64,000 nt of DNA. Origin: Streptomonospora salina (GTDB lineage Bacteria > Actinomycetota > Actinomycetes > Streptosporangiales > Streptosporangiaceae). The notes below the pieces were generated by a model, which was given only the letters and a program-made list of their open reading frames with translations, did not search any database and was not told the origin of the DNA. The stretch is taken from NCBI RefSeq assembly GCF_014204715.1, contig NZ_JACHLY010000001.1:3122501-3186500 (forward strand), read 5' to 3'. Both the position numbers and the translations under genes were made by a program. Within the stretch, counting starts at the first letter, position 1; each line of letters opens with the position of its first letter. This document shows, in pieces, positions 12,978 to 21,359 of the stretch.

Positions 12978-14024
12978 CTACCCGCTCAGCGCCGATGCCG
13001 GGAGGCCGGCCACCCTGCGGCCCAGATCCTCCAGATCCGGAGCCGCCAGGTCCGGCCAGCCGTGGACCGCCGCGCGCCACCGCCGCGGGACCGCCGGGGC
13101 GCCCCAGCGGGCGCCGAGGAGGGCGCCGGCGATCGCGGCGACGGTGTCGGTGTCGTCGCCCGCGCGTACGGCGTTCTCCAGTGCGGCGACCAGGTGTCCG
13201 GGGCCGCCGCCCTCCGTCGTGGTGATCGCCGACCAGGCCGCCTGCAGCGCCGTCACGACGAAACCGTTCGGGGCGAACGCCTCCGGCGGGGCCTGCTCGG
13301 CCTCGTCCAACCGGGCCGCCCAGTAACCGGCCCGGTCGTCGGCGAGCAGATCCAGGCCGGCGCGCACGCCCGTGAAGCCGCCGCCGGCCACCGCGGCGCG
13401 CACGCCCTCGCACCACAGCACGCAGGCTTCTTCGGCGAGCGGGTCGGCGTGGGTGAGGCTGCTGACCAGCCGGGCCGCGTCGGCGGTGCGCCGCGCATCG
13501 TCGAGGAAGCACAACCCGACCGGCCCGGTGCGCATCAGTGATCCGTTGCCGGCGCTGAGCACGCCCGATTCGTAGCGCTCGCGGGCGGCCGCCAGCATCG
13601 CTTCGGCCGCACCGGGGGCGCCGCGCGCCGAGGCGGCCGCGTCCAGGATCGCGCGCGTCTGGGTGCCGATGTCGCTGGCGCCCTCGAACCGCCACGCCAG
13701 GAAGTTCTCGGCGACGGCGTCGAGCACGGGTCCGCGCAGGACCGCGCCGCCCGTTCCTCCGGGGCCGGACCCGGAGGCCGCCTCCGCGAACGCGCGGGCG
13801 ATGCAGGCGGCCATCTGCGTGTCGTCGCTGTACTCGCCGGGACGGTAGGGGCCCAGTCCGCCGCCCGCCATCTCCGGGGTCTGGTCGCCCCGCAGCCGCG
13901 GCGCGAACTCGTAGGGAACGCCGAGGGCGTCGCCGCAGGCCGTGCCGAGCAGTACGCCCGCCGCCCGGTCCAGGCGCTCCTGCGCCGGAATACCGCTCGA
14001 CGCCTCGCTGGGGGTGTCGTTCAC
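12978..14024 (-). CDS. ADP-ribosylglycohydrolase (DraG) family protein
   Basis: 348 residues, all-helical DraG/ARH fold. Metal-binding motifs are present at both ends: GDALGVPYEF (31-40), YSDDTQMA (65-72) and GDDTDTVAAIAGALLGARWG (289-308), which supply the two-magnesium site. Members remove ADP-ribose from arginine, nucleic acid or other acceptors; the substrate here cannot be told. GTG at 14024 is preceded by GGAAGG at a good distance; the frame stays open upstream without homology. The gene stands alone on the minus strand. Confidence 0.92.
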   Translation of the reverse strand: MNDTPSEASSGIPAQERLDRAAGVLLGTACGDALGVPYEFAPRLRGDQTPEMAGGGLGPYRPGEYSDDTQMAACIARAFAEAASGSGPGGTGGAVLRGPVLDAVAENFLAWRFEGASDIGTQTRAILDAAASARGAPGAAEAMLAAARERYESGVLSAGNGSLMRTGPVGLCFLDDARRTADAARLVSSLTHADPLAEEACVLWCEGVRAAVAGGGFTGVRAGLDLLADDRAGYWAARLDEAEQAPPEAFAPNGFVVTALQAAWSAITTTEGGGPGHLVAALENAVRAGDDTDTVAAIAGALLGARWGAPAVPRRWRAAVHGWPDLAAPDLEDLGRRVAGLPASALSG

Positions 14025-14640
14025 GCTGGTGGTCCTTCCCGGTCGGTCGTTCGGGGAGAAGCGGGGCGGGTGCGCTGCCGGCCGCGCGGGGCGGGACCGC
14101 CGGCGGCACTCACGGACGTGTGCGCAGCGGATCCGCGGCACCCACCGGTACTGGGGCGTCGCAAGACCGGGCATGAGCCGGTCCCGTCGGGCGGCGCCGC
14201 CGAGCGGCGCCGGGTATCTCGACATCGTAGGGGTTCGTGCCGCGGAGGCCGGGCGGTGCGGGCCGTGTGCGGCGCCGGGCCCGCTGACGGGAGCCGTCCG
14301 GCGCCGCACACGGCCGCATCCGGCCGCGGCCGACGGGTGTAGGCAGGCGGGTCGGCCGCCTCGGTCGCGACCGCCGCGCGGTACCGGTATCGGCCTGCGC
14401 CGCGCAGCGGTTTCGCGGCACCGCAACCACGGCCCGACCAGGGGCGTGGCGCGAGCGGATCGGGCGCCGCGCGCACGCCCGGCTACCGGAACCCGTACGC
14501 GCCGGACGGCGGCCCGGGGTTTCGGTCATGACATGCAACGCCATTCGGCTTGGGACACTGGACCCGTGCGGGACGATCCGCTCTCCTTGGGGTATCCGGC
14601 CGGGTGAGGGGCCGGGCAGGATCGACCGAGGGGAGGGTGC
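14025..14640. other. Divergent intergenic region with leader hairpin
   Basis: About 615 bases. On the minus strand TACGAT (14228-14233) could be a -10 for the ADP-ribosylglycohydrolase gene, with an 8-bp hairpin (GGCGCCGC 14193-14200 with GCGGCGCC 14204-14211) in its leader. No gene is convincing. Confidence 0.4.
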
Positions 14641-15663
14641 GTGCTGGACGGCGACTGGCTCGCAGAGACCGGGACGGAGATCCGCGGCGTCCTGAAGGTC
14701 ATGGTCGACGCGGGGTGGCTTCCGGGGGGAACCGCCGTGGTCGGCACCGGCAGCATGTGGGAGTTCGTCTCGGTCGGCGGGATCGGCGAAGCCGCAGGCG
14801 ACCGTCCGGCGGCGCCGGACGTGCGCTACGACGCCGCGAGCCTGACCAAGGTCATGGCCACCTGGCCGCTGGTGGGCCGCGCGGTGGCCGAAGGACTCGT
14901 GGGGCTCGACGATCCGCTGGGGGCGTACTTTCCCGGCGGCCCGTACCCGGGTGGGCAGGTCACGACGCGCCAGATCCTCACCCACACCTCCCGCCTGAAT
15001 CCGGTGACGTGGCTGGAGCGCTACGTCGGCACCGAGCAGGACCTCGCCGAGGCGATCCTGTCCGAACCGCTGGACGAGGCGGGCTACCACTACATCGACC
15101 GCGGGTTCATCCTGCTCGGGCTGCTGATGGAGCGGCTGCTGGGCGACCCCCTGGACCGGCTGGCGGACGAGCTGTGGGCGATGGCCGGCATGCCCTCGAC
15201 CGGTTACGGGCCGCTGCCGCGCACGTCCGCGGTCGCCCCCACCGAACGCCGCGTCCCCGGCGCGGCACCGACCTGGGGGGTCGTGCACGACGAGGCGGCG
15301 GGTCTGATGGGCGGGGTCGCCGGCCACGCGGGCGTGTTCACCACCGCCATAGATCTCGGCGTGTTCGCCCGCGACCTGCTGCGGGTCCATGCCGACTCCC
15401 GCGGCGGCGACGACTTCGCCGACTACGTGTGCCAGAGCTGGCGTCCCCAGGTGCCGGTGGACGACCGCTACTCCCGCGGCCTGGCCTGGCTGGTCAACGA
15501 CAGCGGTCTGGTGTACCACCACGGATATACGGGGGTCAGCCTGTTCCTGCACCCGGCGACCGGCCGCTACGTCGGCCTGCTGACCAACGCCGTGCACTAC
15601 GGCCGCCGCAGAACCGGCCTGTTCGACCTGAGATCGGCGGTGCGGGCGTCCTTCGCCGAGTGA
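14641..15663 (+). CDS. Serine hydrolase, class C beta-lactamase/DD-peptidase fold
   Basis: 340 residues. The SxxK nucleophile motif is SLTK (Ser67, Lys70), followed by TTRQILTHTSRL, the second motif YID (in HYIDRGFILLG, in place of YSN) and the third motif HHGYTG in place of KTG, as is normal for esterase-like members. No signal peptide is visible, so it is probably cytoplasmic and more likely an esterase or peptidase than an antibiotic-resistance enzyme. GTG at 14641 follows GAGGGGAGG at close spacing. Confidence 0.88.
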   Translation: MLDGDWLAETGTEIRGVLKVMVDAGWLPGGTAVVGTGSMWEFVSVGGIGEAAGDRPAAPDVRYDAASLTKVMATWPLVGRAVAEGLVGLDDPLGAYFPGGPYPGGQVTTRQILTHTSRLNPVTWLERYVGTEQDLAEAILSEPLDEAGYHYIDRGFILLGLLMERLLGDPLDRLADELWAMAGMPSTGYGPLPRTSAVAPTERRVPGAAPTWGVVHDEAAGLMGGVAGHAGVFTTAIDLGVFARDLLRVHADSRGGDDFADYVCQSWRPQVPVDDRYSRGLAWLVNDSGLVYHHGYTGVSLFLHPATGRYVGLLTNAVHYGRRRTGLFDLRSAVRASFAE

Positions 15664-15776
15664 CCGACGGCGCGCGGCGCCGGGCCGACCCGGCACCGCG
15701 CGCCCCGACGGGCGCGATCATCCGTCTGGGGCGCGGGCTCCACCGGACGAGTGCGTCGCCGCGGCGGAATCCACAC

Positions 15777-15815
15777 GGCCGAGCGCCGTGGCCGAGCGCC
15801 GCGGCCGAGCGCTGC
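15777..15815 (+). repeat. Three 13-bp tandem repeats
   Basis: GGCCGAGCGCCGT, GGCCGAGCGCCGC and GGCCGAGCGCTGC follow each other without gaps between the serine hydrolase and the NTF2-like gene. Function unknown; probably a simple slippage product. Confidence 0.6.
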
Positions 15816-15905
15816 GGTGCACCGGTGCACCGGTCCCGCTGACGGTCTACCGTGCGGACGTCGGCACCGGCCGACCGGCGACCGCGTCCGATCCAGGAGG
15901 CAAGC

Positions 15906-16316
15906 ATGACGACCGGGACGAGTGGCCCTGGTAACCCCGATTCGCTGAAGGCCGAGCTGCTGGAGCTGGAGCACCGGGGCTGGCGCAGCCTGTGCGACGG
16001 CACCGGATCCGACTTCTACGGTTCGCTGATGACCGAGGACGGTGTGATGGTGCTCGCCCACGGCGAGGTGTTCGACCGGGCGGCGGTGGTCGCCTCGCTC
16101 AGCGGCGCCCCGACGTGGGACGGTTACGAGATCACCGGGGAGCGCGTCGCCGGCCTCGGGCCCGACACCGCCGCCCTGGTCTACCGGGCGCGTGCCCATC
16201 GGGGCGGCGCGGACGCGGTGTTCACCGCACTCATGTCCAGTGTCTACACCCGCCGCGACGGCGCCTGGCGGCTCGTCCTCTACCAGCAGACGCCGGTTCC
16301 GCACCCGGAAGCGTGA
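15906..16316 (+). CDS. NTF2-like/DUF4440 family protein
   Basis: 136 residues, small alpha+beta cone fold of the nuclear-transport-factor-2 type. Features: helix-rich start (ELLELEHRGWRSLCDG), FYGSLMTEDGVMVL, then strands ending SSVYTRRDGAWRLVLYQQTP, the typical DUF4440 finish. Members are small enzymes or ligand-binding proteins; no catalytic residue set can be named here. ATG at 15906 has an AGGAGG just upstream. Confidence 0.82.
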   Translation: MTTGTSGPGNPDSLKAELLELEHRGWRSLCDGTGSDFYGSLMTEDGVMVLAHGEVFDRAAVVASLSGAPTWDGYEITGERVAGLGPDTAALVYRARAHRGGADAVFTALMSSVYTRRDGAWRLVLYQQTPVPHPEA

Positions 16317-16436
16317 GCGGGAGTCCCACGCACGGTCTCGCCGCCGGGCAGCTGAACGCCGGCGCCTGAGCCGCCCCGTACCAGCGGCGGGCGCTGCGGT
16401 CGGCGCGGCCGCACGGGGTGCGCCCGGTGAGCTTGA

Positions 16437-16457
16437 AGCGGTCGGTCACCGACCGCT
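16437..16457 (+). terminator. Hairpin, possible terminator
   Basis: Perfect 10-bp stem (16437-16446 with 16448-16457) around a single C, 120 bases after the NTF2-like gene. No T-run. The near-zero loop would cost the inner pairs. Confidence 0.4.
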
Positions 16458-16556
16458 GCGGTCGTTCTCGCGGTGACGCGTGCCCCGCCGGCCCGTCCGC
16501 CGGAAGGCGTACGCGCTCTCGGTCTCGGAGAGGAAGCCAGGACGGCCCGCAGCGTC

Positions 16557-16562
16557 TAGCAT
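16557..16562 (+). promoter_or_regulatory. Leaderless -10 element of the CPBP gene
   Basis: TAGCAT ends 7 bases before the ATG at 16570, and no ribosome-binding site is present between them. Confidence 0.5.
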
Positions 16563-16569
16563 CCCGGAC

Positions 16570-17442
16570 ATGCGACAACTGCACAGCGGACCGGCGGTGG
16601 AATACGCCATGACGGCGACGGGACTCGCGTTCTACGCGGCGGCGTTCGCGGGGCTGCTGCTCAGCGGCACCACCACCATCTCGCCTTCCGCTGATCCCGG
16701 CGCCGCGCGGATCACCCTGTGGGCGGCAGTGGTACCGGTCCTGGCCGCGATGGTTCTCGCCCGCCTCGTCCCGCCGCGGGTGCCGGTGCCCGAGCCGCTG
16801 ACCGACCTGGACGGGCGGCGGATCACTCGGGAGACGTGGGTGCTCGTCGCGGCGGCCGTCGTGTTCCCCGTCGCGGTCGCCGGTATCAGCGACACCCTGT
16901 GGTATCCGTCGGCGAAGGTCCTGCTGTTCCTCATCGTGCCGCTGGCGGCCTTCCGACTGAACCGCGGCGGGGAGGGGCCCAGGGCGCGGGCCGTCCCCGC
17001 GCCGGCGACGTGGCTGGCCCCGCTGCCCGCTGCGGCGGCGTGGGTGCTGCTCTCCGAGGTCGTCTTCGCGCGTCCGCTCACCCAGGACCTGCCGGATCCG
17101 ATCACCCTCGCGGTCGGGTCCCTCATCACACTGCTGACCGCCGGGGTGCTGGAAGAGGTGTTCTACCGGGGCTGGCTGCAGACCCGGCTGGAGGCCGCCT
17201 TCGGGCCCTGGCCGGCGATCCTCATCGGTTCGCTGCTGTTCGCCCTCATGCACGCGGGCAGCCACCTGGACGGGGGCGCATCCTGGGTCGGGATCGCGTC
17301 GCTCGTCGCCTACCACGGCATGTTCGGTCTGATGCAGGGCTACCTGTGGGCGCGCTATCGCAACATCTGGGTGCTGATCGCTATCCACGCCGTCGTCAAC
17401 CTCGTCTACGTCGACTTCCTCGTCCAGGCGGTCACGCAGTGA
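16570..17442 (+). CDS. CPBP-family intramembrane metalloprotease
   Basis: 290 residues with about eight transmembrane helices. The Abi/CPBP motifs are present: EEVFYRGWLQ (glutamate pair and arginine), the second-motif histidine in FALMHAGSH, and HAVVNLVY near the C-terminus. These form the zinc site of the Rce1-like membrane protease family. Substrate unknown; family members act in prenyl-protein processing, bacteriocin self-immunity or sigma-factor signalling. ATG at 16570 is chosen because of the TAGCAT box 7 bases upstream; the frame is open 90 bases further. Confidence 0.9.
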   Translation: MRQLHSGPAVEYAMTATGLAFYAAAFAGLLLSGTTTISPSADPGAARITLWAAVVPVLAAMVLARLVPPRVPVPEPLTDLDGRRITRETWVLVAAAVVFPVAVAGISDTLWYPSAKVLLFLIVPLAAFRLNRGGEGPRARAVPAPATWLAPLPAAAAWVLLSEVVFARPLTQDLPDPITLAVGSLITLLTAGVLEEVFYRGWLQTRLEAAFGPWPAILIGSLLFALMHAGSHLDGGASWVGIASLVAYHGMFGLMQGYLWARYRNIWVLIAIHAVVNLVYVDFLVQAVTQ

Positions 17443-17500
17443 CGCGATCCGGTGGCGCCGACCTGCCCGCTCAGCGGGGCAGCCGGGGCTCGATCCCGTC

Positions 17501-17531
17501 GACGACCGACGACCGACGACCGACGACCGAC
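17501..17531 (+). repeat. 7-bp tandem repeat, about 4.4 copies
   Basis: GACGACC repeated four times exactly, then GAC. It lies in the convergent spacer between the CPBP and otsB genes. A candidate length-variable microsatellite, not coding. Confidence 0.8.
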
Positions 17532-17668
17532 GGTCGGCCGTCCGCGACGCCGCAGCCCAGACCGGTGCGACGGCGGCAGACGGCCGGAAGCGTTCCCCGC
17601 GCCGCTCCTGCGAGCGTGGGGCACCCTTCGTTGCGCCCGCAACCTGCTCAGAAACCGGACTCAGGCAC

Positions 17669-18496
17669 CTAATCCCGGCCGGCTATCGCCGCGCGCAGCG
17701 CCGCGAGCAGTTCGGCGACGCCCTGCGGGCCGTCGACGACCAGGTCCGCGCGGTCGGAGAGTCCCTCGACCTCGTCGGAGCCGCTGCACACGGTCACCCC
17801 GGGCACACCCCGGCCGCGCAGGCGCTCCACCGTCTCGAAAGCGGCGATGTCGCCGAGGTCGTCGCCGGTGTACAGCACCGCCGGGTCCGCGCCGGCGTCG
17901 GCTACGACGCCCGCCAGCGCCGAGCCCTTGTCCATACCCGCCGGCCGGAGTTCGATGACCCGGCGCCCGGGCTCGACGGTGAGCCCGGCGCGCTGCGCCA
18001 GCGCGGCCAGCGGGATGCGCAGGGCCTCCAGGGCCGCGTCGGGGTCGGCGGCGTTGCGGGTGTGCACCGCCAGCGACCGTCCCTTGTCCTCGATCCGGGT
18101 TCCGTCGTGGGCCCCCGAACGCCGCAGCAGCTCCGGAAGCTCCTCGCGGACCAGGCCGACCCCGGCTGGCGGGTCGGGGGCGGTGACATGTCCGTCCTCC
18201 CAGCGCTCCAGGCCGTAGTGGCCCAGTACCAGGATGTTCGCGATGTCGGCGAATCCGCCGTACTCCACCGCCACCGCGGCCGGCCGCCCGGTGATGACCA
18301 CCAGGCGCCCGACCAGCGGCGCCAGGCGGGAGAGTTCGGCGGTGACACCCGGATAGGAGCGGGCGTCGCTCGGATCGGGGACGATCGCTGCCAGCGTGCC
18401 GTCGAAGTCGAAGGACAGGACGGCGTCGGCGGGGCGCCGGACGATCCGGTCCAGCGCGGCCGCGCCCGCTTCGGAGCCGGGCTTGGGCAATGGCAT
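17669..18496 (-). CDS. otsB: Trehalose-6-phosphate phosphatase
   Basis: 275 residues, HAD superfamily. Motif I is DFDGTLA (nucleophile Asp and acid/base Asp), motif II VVITGRP, and motif IV GDDLGD. It removes phosphate from trehalose 6-phosphate, the second step of trehalose synthesis for osmotic and spore protection. ATG at 18496 gives MPLPKPGSEAG; an earlier in-frame start at 18559 has no ribosome-binding site. Its partner otsA lies at 21360-22811 on the same strand, separated by three genes. Confidence 0.92.
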   Translation of the reverse strand: MPLPKPGSEAGAAALDRIVRRPADAVLSFDFDGTLAAIVPDPSDARSYPGVTAELSRLAPLVGRLVVITGRPAAVAVEYGGFADIANILVLGHYGLERWEDGHVTAPDPPAGVGLVREELPELLRRSGAHDGTRIEDKGRSLAVHTRNAADPDAALEALRIPLAALAQRAGLTVEPGRRVIELRPAGMDKGSALAGVVADAGADPAVLYTGDDLGDIAAFETVERLRGRGVPGVTVCSGSDEVEGLSDRADLVVDGPQGVAELLAALRAAIAGRD

Positions 18497-18620
18497 GTGC
18501 GGTCGTCTCGTTCCCGTTTCGAAAAGGGTGCGGGCGGAGCAGGGCGGTGCAGGTGGCACGCCCCCCGCTCGGAGTATGCCCTCAGATGGCGCGGCGCTGC
18601 CGCCGCGCCGCCGTGCGTCG

Positions 18621-18953
18621 TTACAGGTGGATGCCCAATTGCCGGGCGGTTCGCTGGCGGCGGCGGTCGGCGCGCAGCCGGCGCAGCCGCTTGACGGTCA
18701 TGGGGTCGAAGGCGAGGGCTTCGGGGCGGTCCACCAGCCCGTTGAGCAGCTGGTAGTAGCGCGTGGCGGAGAACCCGAACTCCTCGCGGATGGCCTGCTC
18801 CTTGGAACCTTCCAACTTCCACCATTGGCGTTCGAAGGCCAGGATGCGCTGTTCCCTCTCGGCCAGCTCGCGCTCGTCGCCGGACGCAGCGGACGTGGCC
18901 GATGCGCCGGGATGAGCGGAGGGTCGCTGATCGAATAGCCCTGGATCTGACAT
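18621..18953 (-). CDS. DUF3263 domain protein
   Basis: 110 residues. The conserved DUF3263 block (about 30-85) reads REQRILAFERQWWKLEGSKEQAIREEFGFSATRYYQLLN in pieces: an ERQWW aromatic cluster then a helix-turn-helix-like segment (AIREEFGFSATRYYQLLN), followed by a strongly basic C-terminus (KRLRRLRADRRRQR). This suggests a small DNA-binding protein; function unproven. ATG at 18953 has a GAGGAGG site. In related genomes this family is found beside trehalose synthesis genes, as here next to otsB. Confidence 0.9.
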   Translation of the reverse strand: MSDPGLFDQRPSAHPGASATSAASGDERELAEREQRILAFERQWWKLEGSKEQAIREEFGFSATRYYQLLNGLVDRPEALAFDPMTVKRLRRLRADRRRQRTARQLGIHL

Positions 18954-19220
18954 TGGGCGCCTCCTCGTCCGGATTGGCGCACTCATGGTAGCGACTCGCA
19001 GGCGGGGGTGGAGAGGCGAACACACGGATGGGGCCGCGGGGTAAGGGTCGCCCGCACCCGCACGGTCAGGGGGCTGCCCTGGGCGGACGGCGCTGCCGAT
19101 GCCCCGTCCGCCCCGTCCGCCTCGGGAGGATCGAACTGCGCAGACGTGGAACAATGACGCCGACCGTACGCACCGGGACAGGGCACCGACGGGGCTCAGG
19201 AGTTGGGGGTCGAGTTTTCC

Positions 19221-20456
19221 ATGATCCGCGGTAACCGGGCCGCTGCGCGCTCCGCCACAGCGGCCGCGTGCGCGGTCGCGCTGCTGGCACCGCAGGGCGC
19301 CGCCGCACCCGCGGTGGCCGACGAGCACGCCGGGCGGGAGCTGCGGCCCGACCAGTGGGGCATGGAGGCCGTGGGCGCCGCCGAAGCCGCCGAAACCGAC
19401 GACGGCGGCGGTGTGACCGTGGCCCTGATCGGTGGTGGAGTGGACACCTCGCACCCCGATGTGTCCGAGGCCGCCGCCCGGGGCGGGGACTTCACCGACG
19501 ACGGCGGTTCCGGTCCGGACGCGACCGCCACCCCGCTGGCCGGCATCATCGCCGGGCGCGGACACGGCCAGGAGTACACCGGCGGCGTCGTCGGGGTGGC
19601 GCCCGGCGCCGACGTCCTGTCGGTGCGCGTGCCGACGGGAACCGGCCGGCAGGCGGCCGCGGCGCTCGCCGACGGTATCCGCCACGCCGCCGACAAGGGC
19701 GTCCAGGTGCTGGTGCTTCCCGCGGGGTCCGCGAGCGCCGAGCCCGACGCGTCCGTGCAGGCCGCGGTCGGCTACGCCCGGAGCAACAACGCCGTGGTGG
19801 TCGCCCCCGCCGGCGAGGGCGGCGACGCCTACCCGGGCGCTTACGACGGTGTGCTGGCCGTCGGCGCCGTCGGCGAGGACCTCGTGCCGACGGCCGATTC
19901 GCCGGCGTCCGGGGCCGCGCTGGTCGCGCCGGGGGCCGGAGTACCCGCCCCGGCCCCCGGCGGGGGATACGCTCCGGTCGACGGAGCCGCGGCGGCGGCC
20001 GCGTTCGCCGCCGGCGCCGCCGCGCTGCTGCGCGCCGCCTACCCCCAGCTGGGCACCGGCGAGGCCGTCGACGCCCTGACCGCCTCGGCGCAGCCCGGGG
20101 GCGGGCAGGACGCCGGCTACGGCGCCGGGGTGCTCGACATCCCCGCCGCCGTGGAAGAGGCCGGCGAGGCCGCCGAAGGCAGACCGCTGTTCGACGAGGA
20201 TCTCGCCGAGCAGTCCGGGCGAGGGGAGTCCCTGCTGCCGGACTGGGCGGTGTGGACCGGCGGGGTGCTGCTGGCCGTTCTGGGCTCCGCCGCCGGAGTG
20301 CTGCTGTGGCGCCGCACCGGCGCCAACCCCTACGACTTCCCTTCCCGCGAGCCCGACCGCCGTAGCACCGGTGATCGCGGCGGCGCCGGAACCCGCTCCG
20401 GGGGTGCGCGGCGCGCGGGATCCGGGACCCGGAACAGCGGCCGCCGCAGGCGCTGA
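19221..20456 (+). CDS. Secreted, membrane-anchored subtilisin-fold pseudoprotease
   Basis: 411 residues with a signal peptide (about 1-34), a peptidase S8/mycosin-like domain (about 62-315), a transmembrane helix (about 344-363) and a basic disordered tail. The fold is recognisable (VTVALIGGGVDTSHPDV, LAGIIAGRG, GVVGVAPGADVLSVRV, AAGAAALLRAAYP), but each catalytic position is changed: Asp to Gly71 (IGGGV for IDTGV), His to Thr102, oxyanion Asn to Glu199, and Ser to Ala257 (DGAAAAA for DGTSxAA). It therefore cannot cleave by the S8 mechanism. The frame is intact and well coded, which argues for a retained non-proteolytic role, perhaps binding. ATG at 19221 is preferred over an upstream TTG. 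Family closest to type VII secretion mycosins, inferred from the C-terminal anchor; no ESX genes are nearby. Confidence 0.85.
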   Translation: MIRGNRAAARSATAAACAVALLAPQGAAAPAVADEHAGRELRPDQWGMEAVGAAEAAETDDGGGVTVALIGGGVDTSHPDVSEAAARGGDFTDDGGSGPDATATPLAGIIAGRGHGQEYTGGVVGVAPGADVLSVRVPTGTGRQAAAALADGIRHAADKGVQVLVLPAGSASAEPDASVQAAVGYARSNNAVVVAPAGEGGDAYPGAYDGVLAVGAVGEDLVPTADSPASGAALVAPGAGVPAPAPGGGYAPVDGAAAAAAFAAGAAALLRAAYPQLGTGEAVDALTASAQPGGGQDAGYGAGVLDIPAAVEEAGEAAEGRPLFDEDLAEQSGRGESLLPDWAVWTGGVLLAVLGSAAGVLLWRRTGANPYDFPSREPDRRSTGDRGGAGTRSGGARRAGSGTRNSGRRRR

Positions 20457-20630
20457 CCGCCCGCAGCCGCGGGATCCGCGCAGCGGCCCGCGTTCGGTGA
20501 GCGCCCGGTGCGGCCGGGGCCGCATCCGCCGCACGGCCCCGTTCGGTCACCGCCGCAGCGCTCAGCGTGAAGCGGTGTTTTCCCTGATATACGCCTTGAC
20601 GTGCAGCGTCGGGCGTAGAAGCCTGGCGGA

Positions 20631-21284
20631 ATGTCCCCCACGGAGTTCCCTGATCGATCGTCCGACGCCCGCCCGACCGACGCGCCCGCTCCGCTGCCCT
20701 CGCGCCGGGGAGGCGGCCGCGCCGAGCCGGCCCCGGGCGCACTCGCCCCGCCGCCGCACTTCATCGACGGCAGGGTCGTGGTCGTCGAGGCCGACCCCAA
20801 ATGGCCCTACCTGTTCCAGCGGGAGGCCGACCGCATCCGCGAAACCCTGGGCGACACCGCGCTCGCGGTGGAGCACGTGGGCTCCACGGCGGTTCCCGGG
20901 ATGTGCGCCAAGCCCTGCGTCGACGTGCTGCTGACCGTGCCCGACCCGGCCGAGGAGAGCGCCTACGTACCCGCACTGGAGGGCGCGGGCTACGCGGTGG
21001 CCCATCGCGATTCCGAGGCCGCGGGCCGTCGCCTGCTGCGCGGCCCCGACGTCAACACCGACGTGCACGTCTACGGTCCGCACGCCGCCGCGGCCGGGCT
21101 GATGCTGCTGTTCCGCGACCGGCTGTGCGCCGACCCCGCCGACCGCGAGCGCTACCAGCGGGTGAAACTGGAGCTGGCGCAGCGCAGGTGGGAGAGCGTG
21201 CAGGAGTACACCGAGGCGAAGTCCGGCACGGTCGCAGAGATCCTCGACCGCGCCGGCGAGCCGGTGGCCGCCCCGACGGAGTGA
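20631..21284 (+). CDS. GrpB/UPF0157 family protein
   Basis: 217 residues. A proline-rich N-terminal extension (about 1-43) precedes the GrpB domain, a nucleotidyltransferase-like fold with VEHVGSTAVPGM and KPCVDVLLTV, the GS...D.D-type motifs of the superfamily. Biochemical activity of this family is not established. ATG at 20631 lacks a strong ribosome-binding site. It is convergent with otsA. Confidence 0.88.
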   Translation: MSPTEFPDRSSDARPTDAPAPLPSRRGGGRAEPAPGALAPPPHFIDGRVVVVEADPKWPYLFQREADRIRETLGDTALAVEHVGSTAVPGMCAKPCVDVLLTVPDPAEESAYVPALEGAGYAVAHRDSEAAGRRLLRGPDVNTDVHVYGPHAAAAGLMLLFRDRLCADPADRERYQRVKLELAQRRWESVQEYTEAKSGTVAEILDRAGEPVAAPTE

Positions 21285-21359
21285 ACCGCCGCGGCGGCCC
21301 GGAGCAGGCACGCGCACCGGCCGGAACCGGCCCCGGCCCGCGGAACCGGACCGCAGCGC

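Noticed and set aside
17501..17531. CRISPR-like repeat
   Set aside because: The unit is only 7 bp, contiguous, without spacers; a simple tandem repeat.
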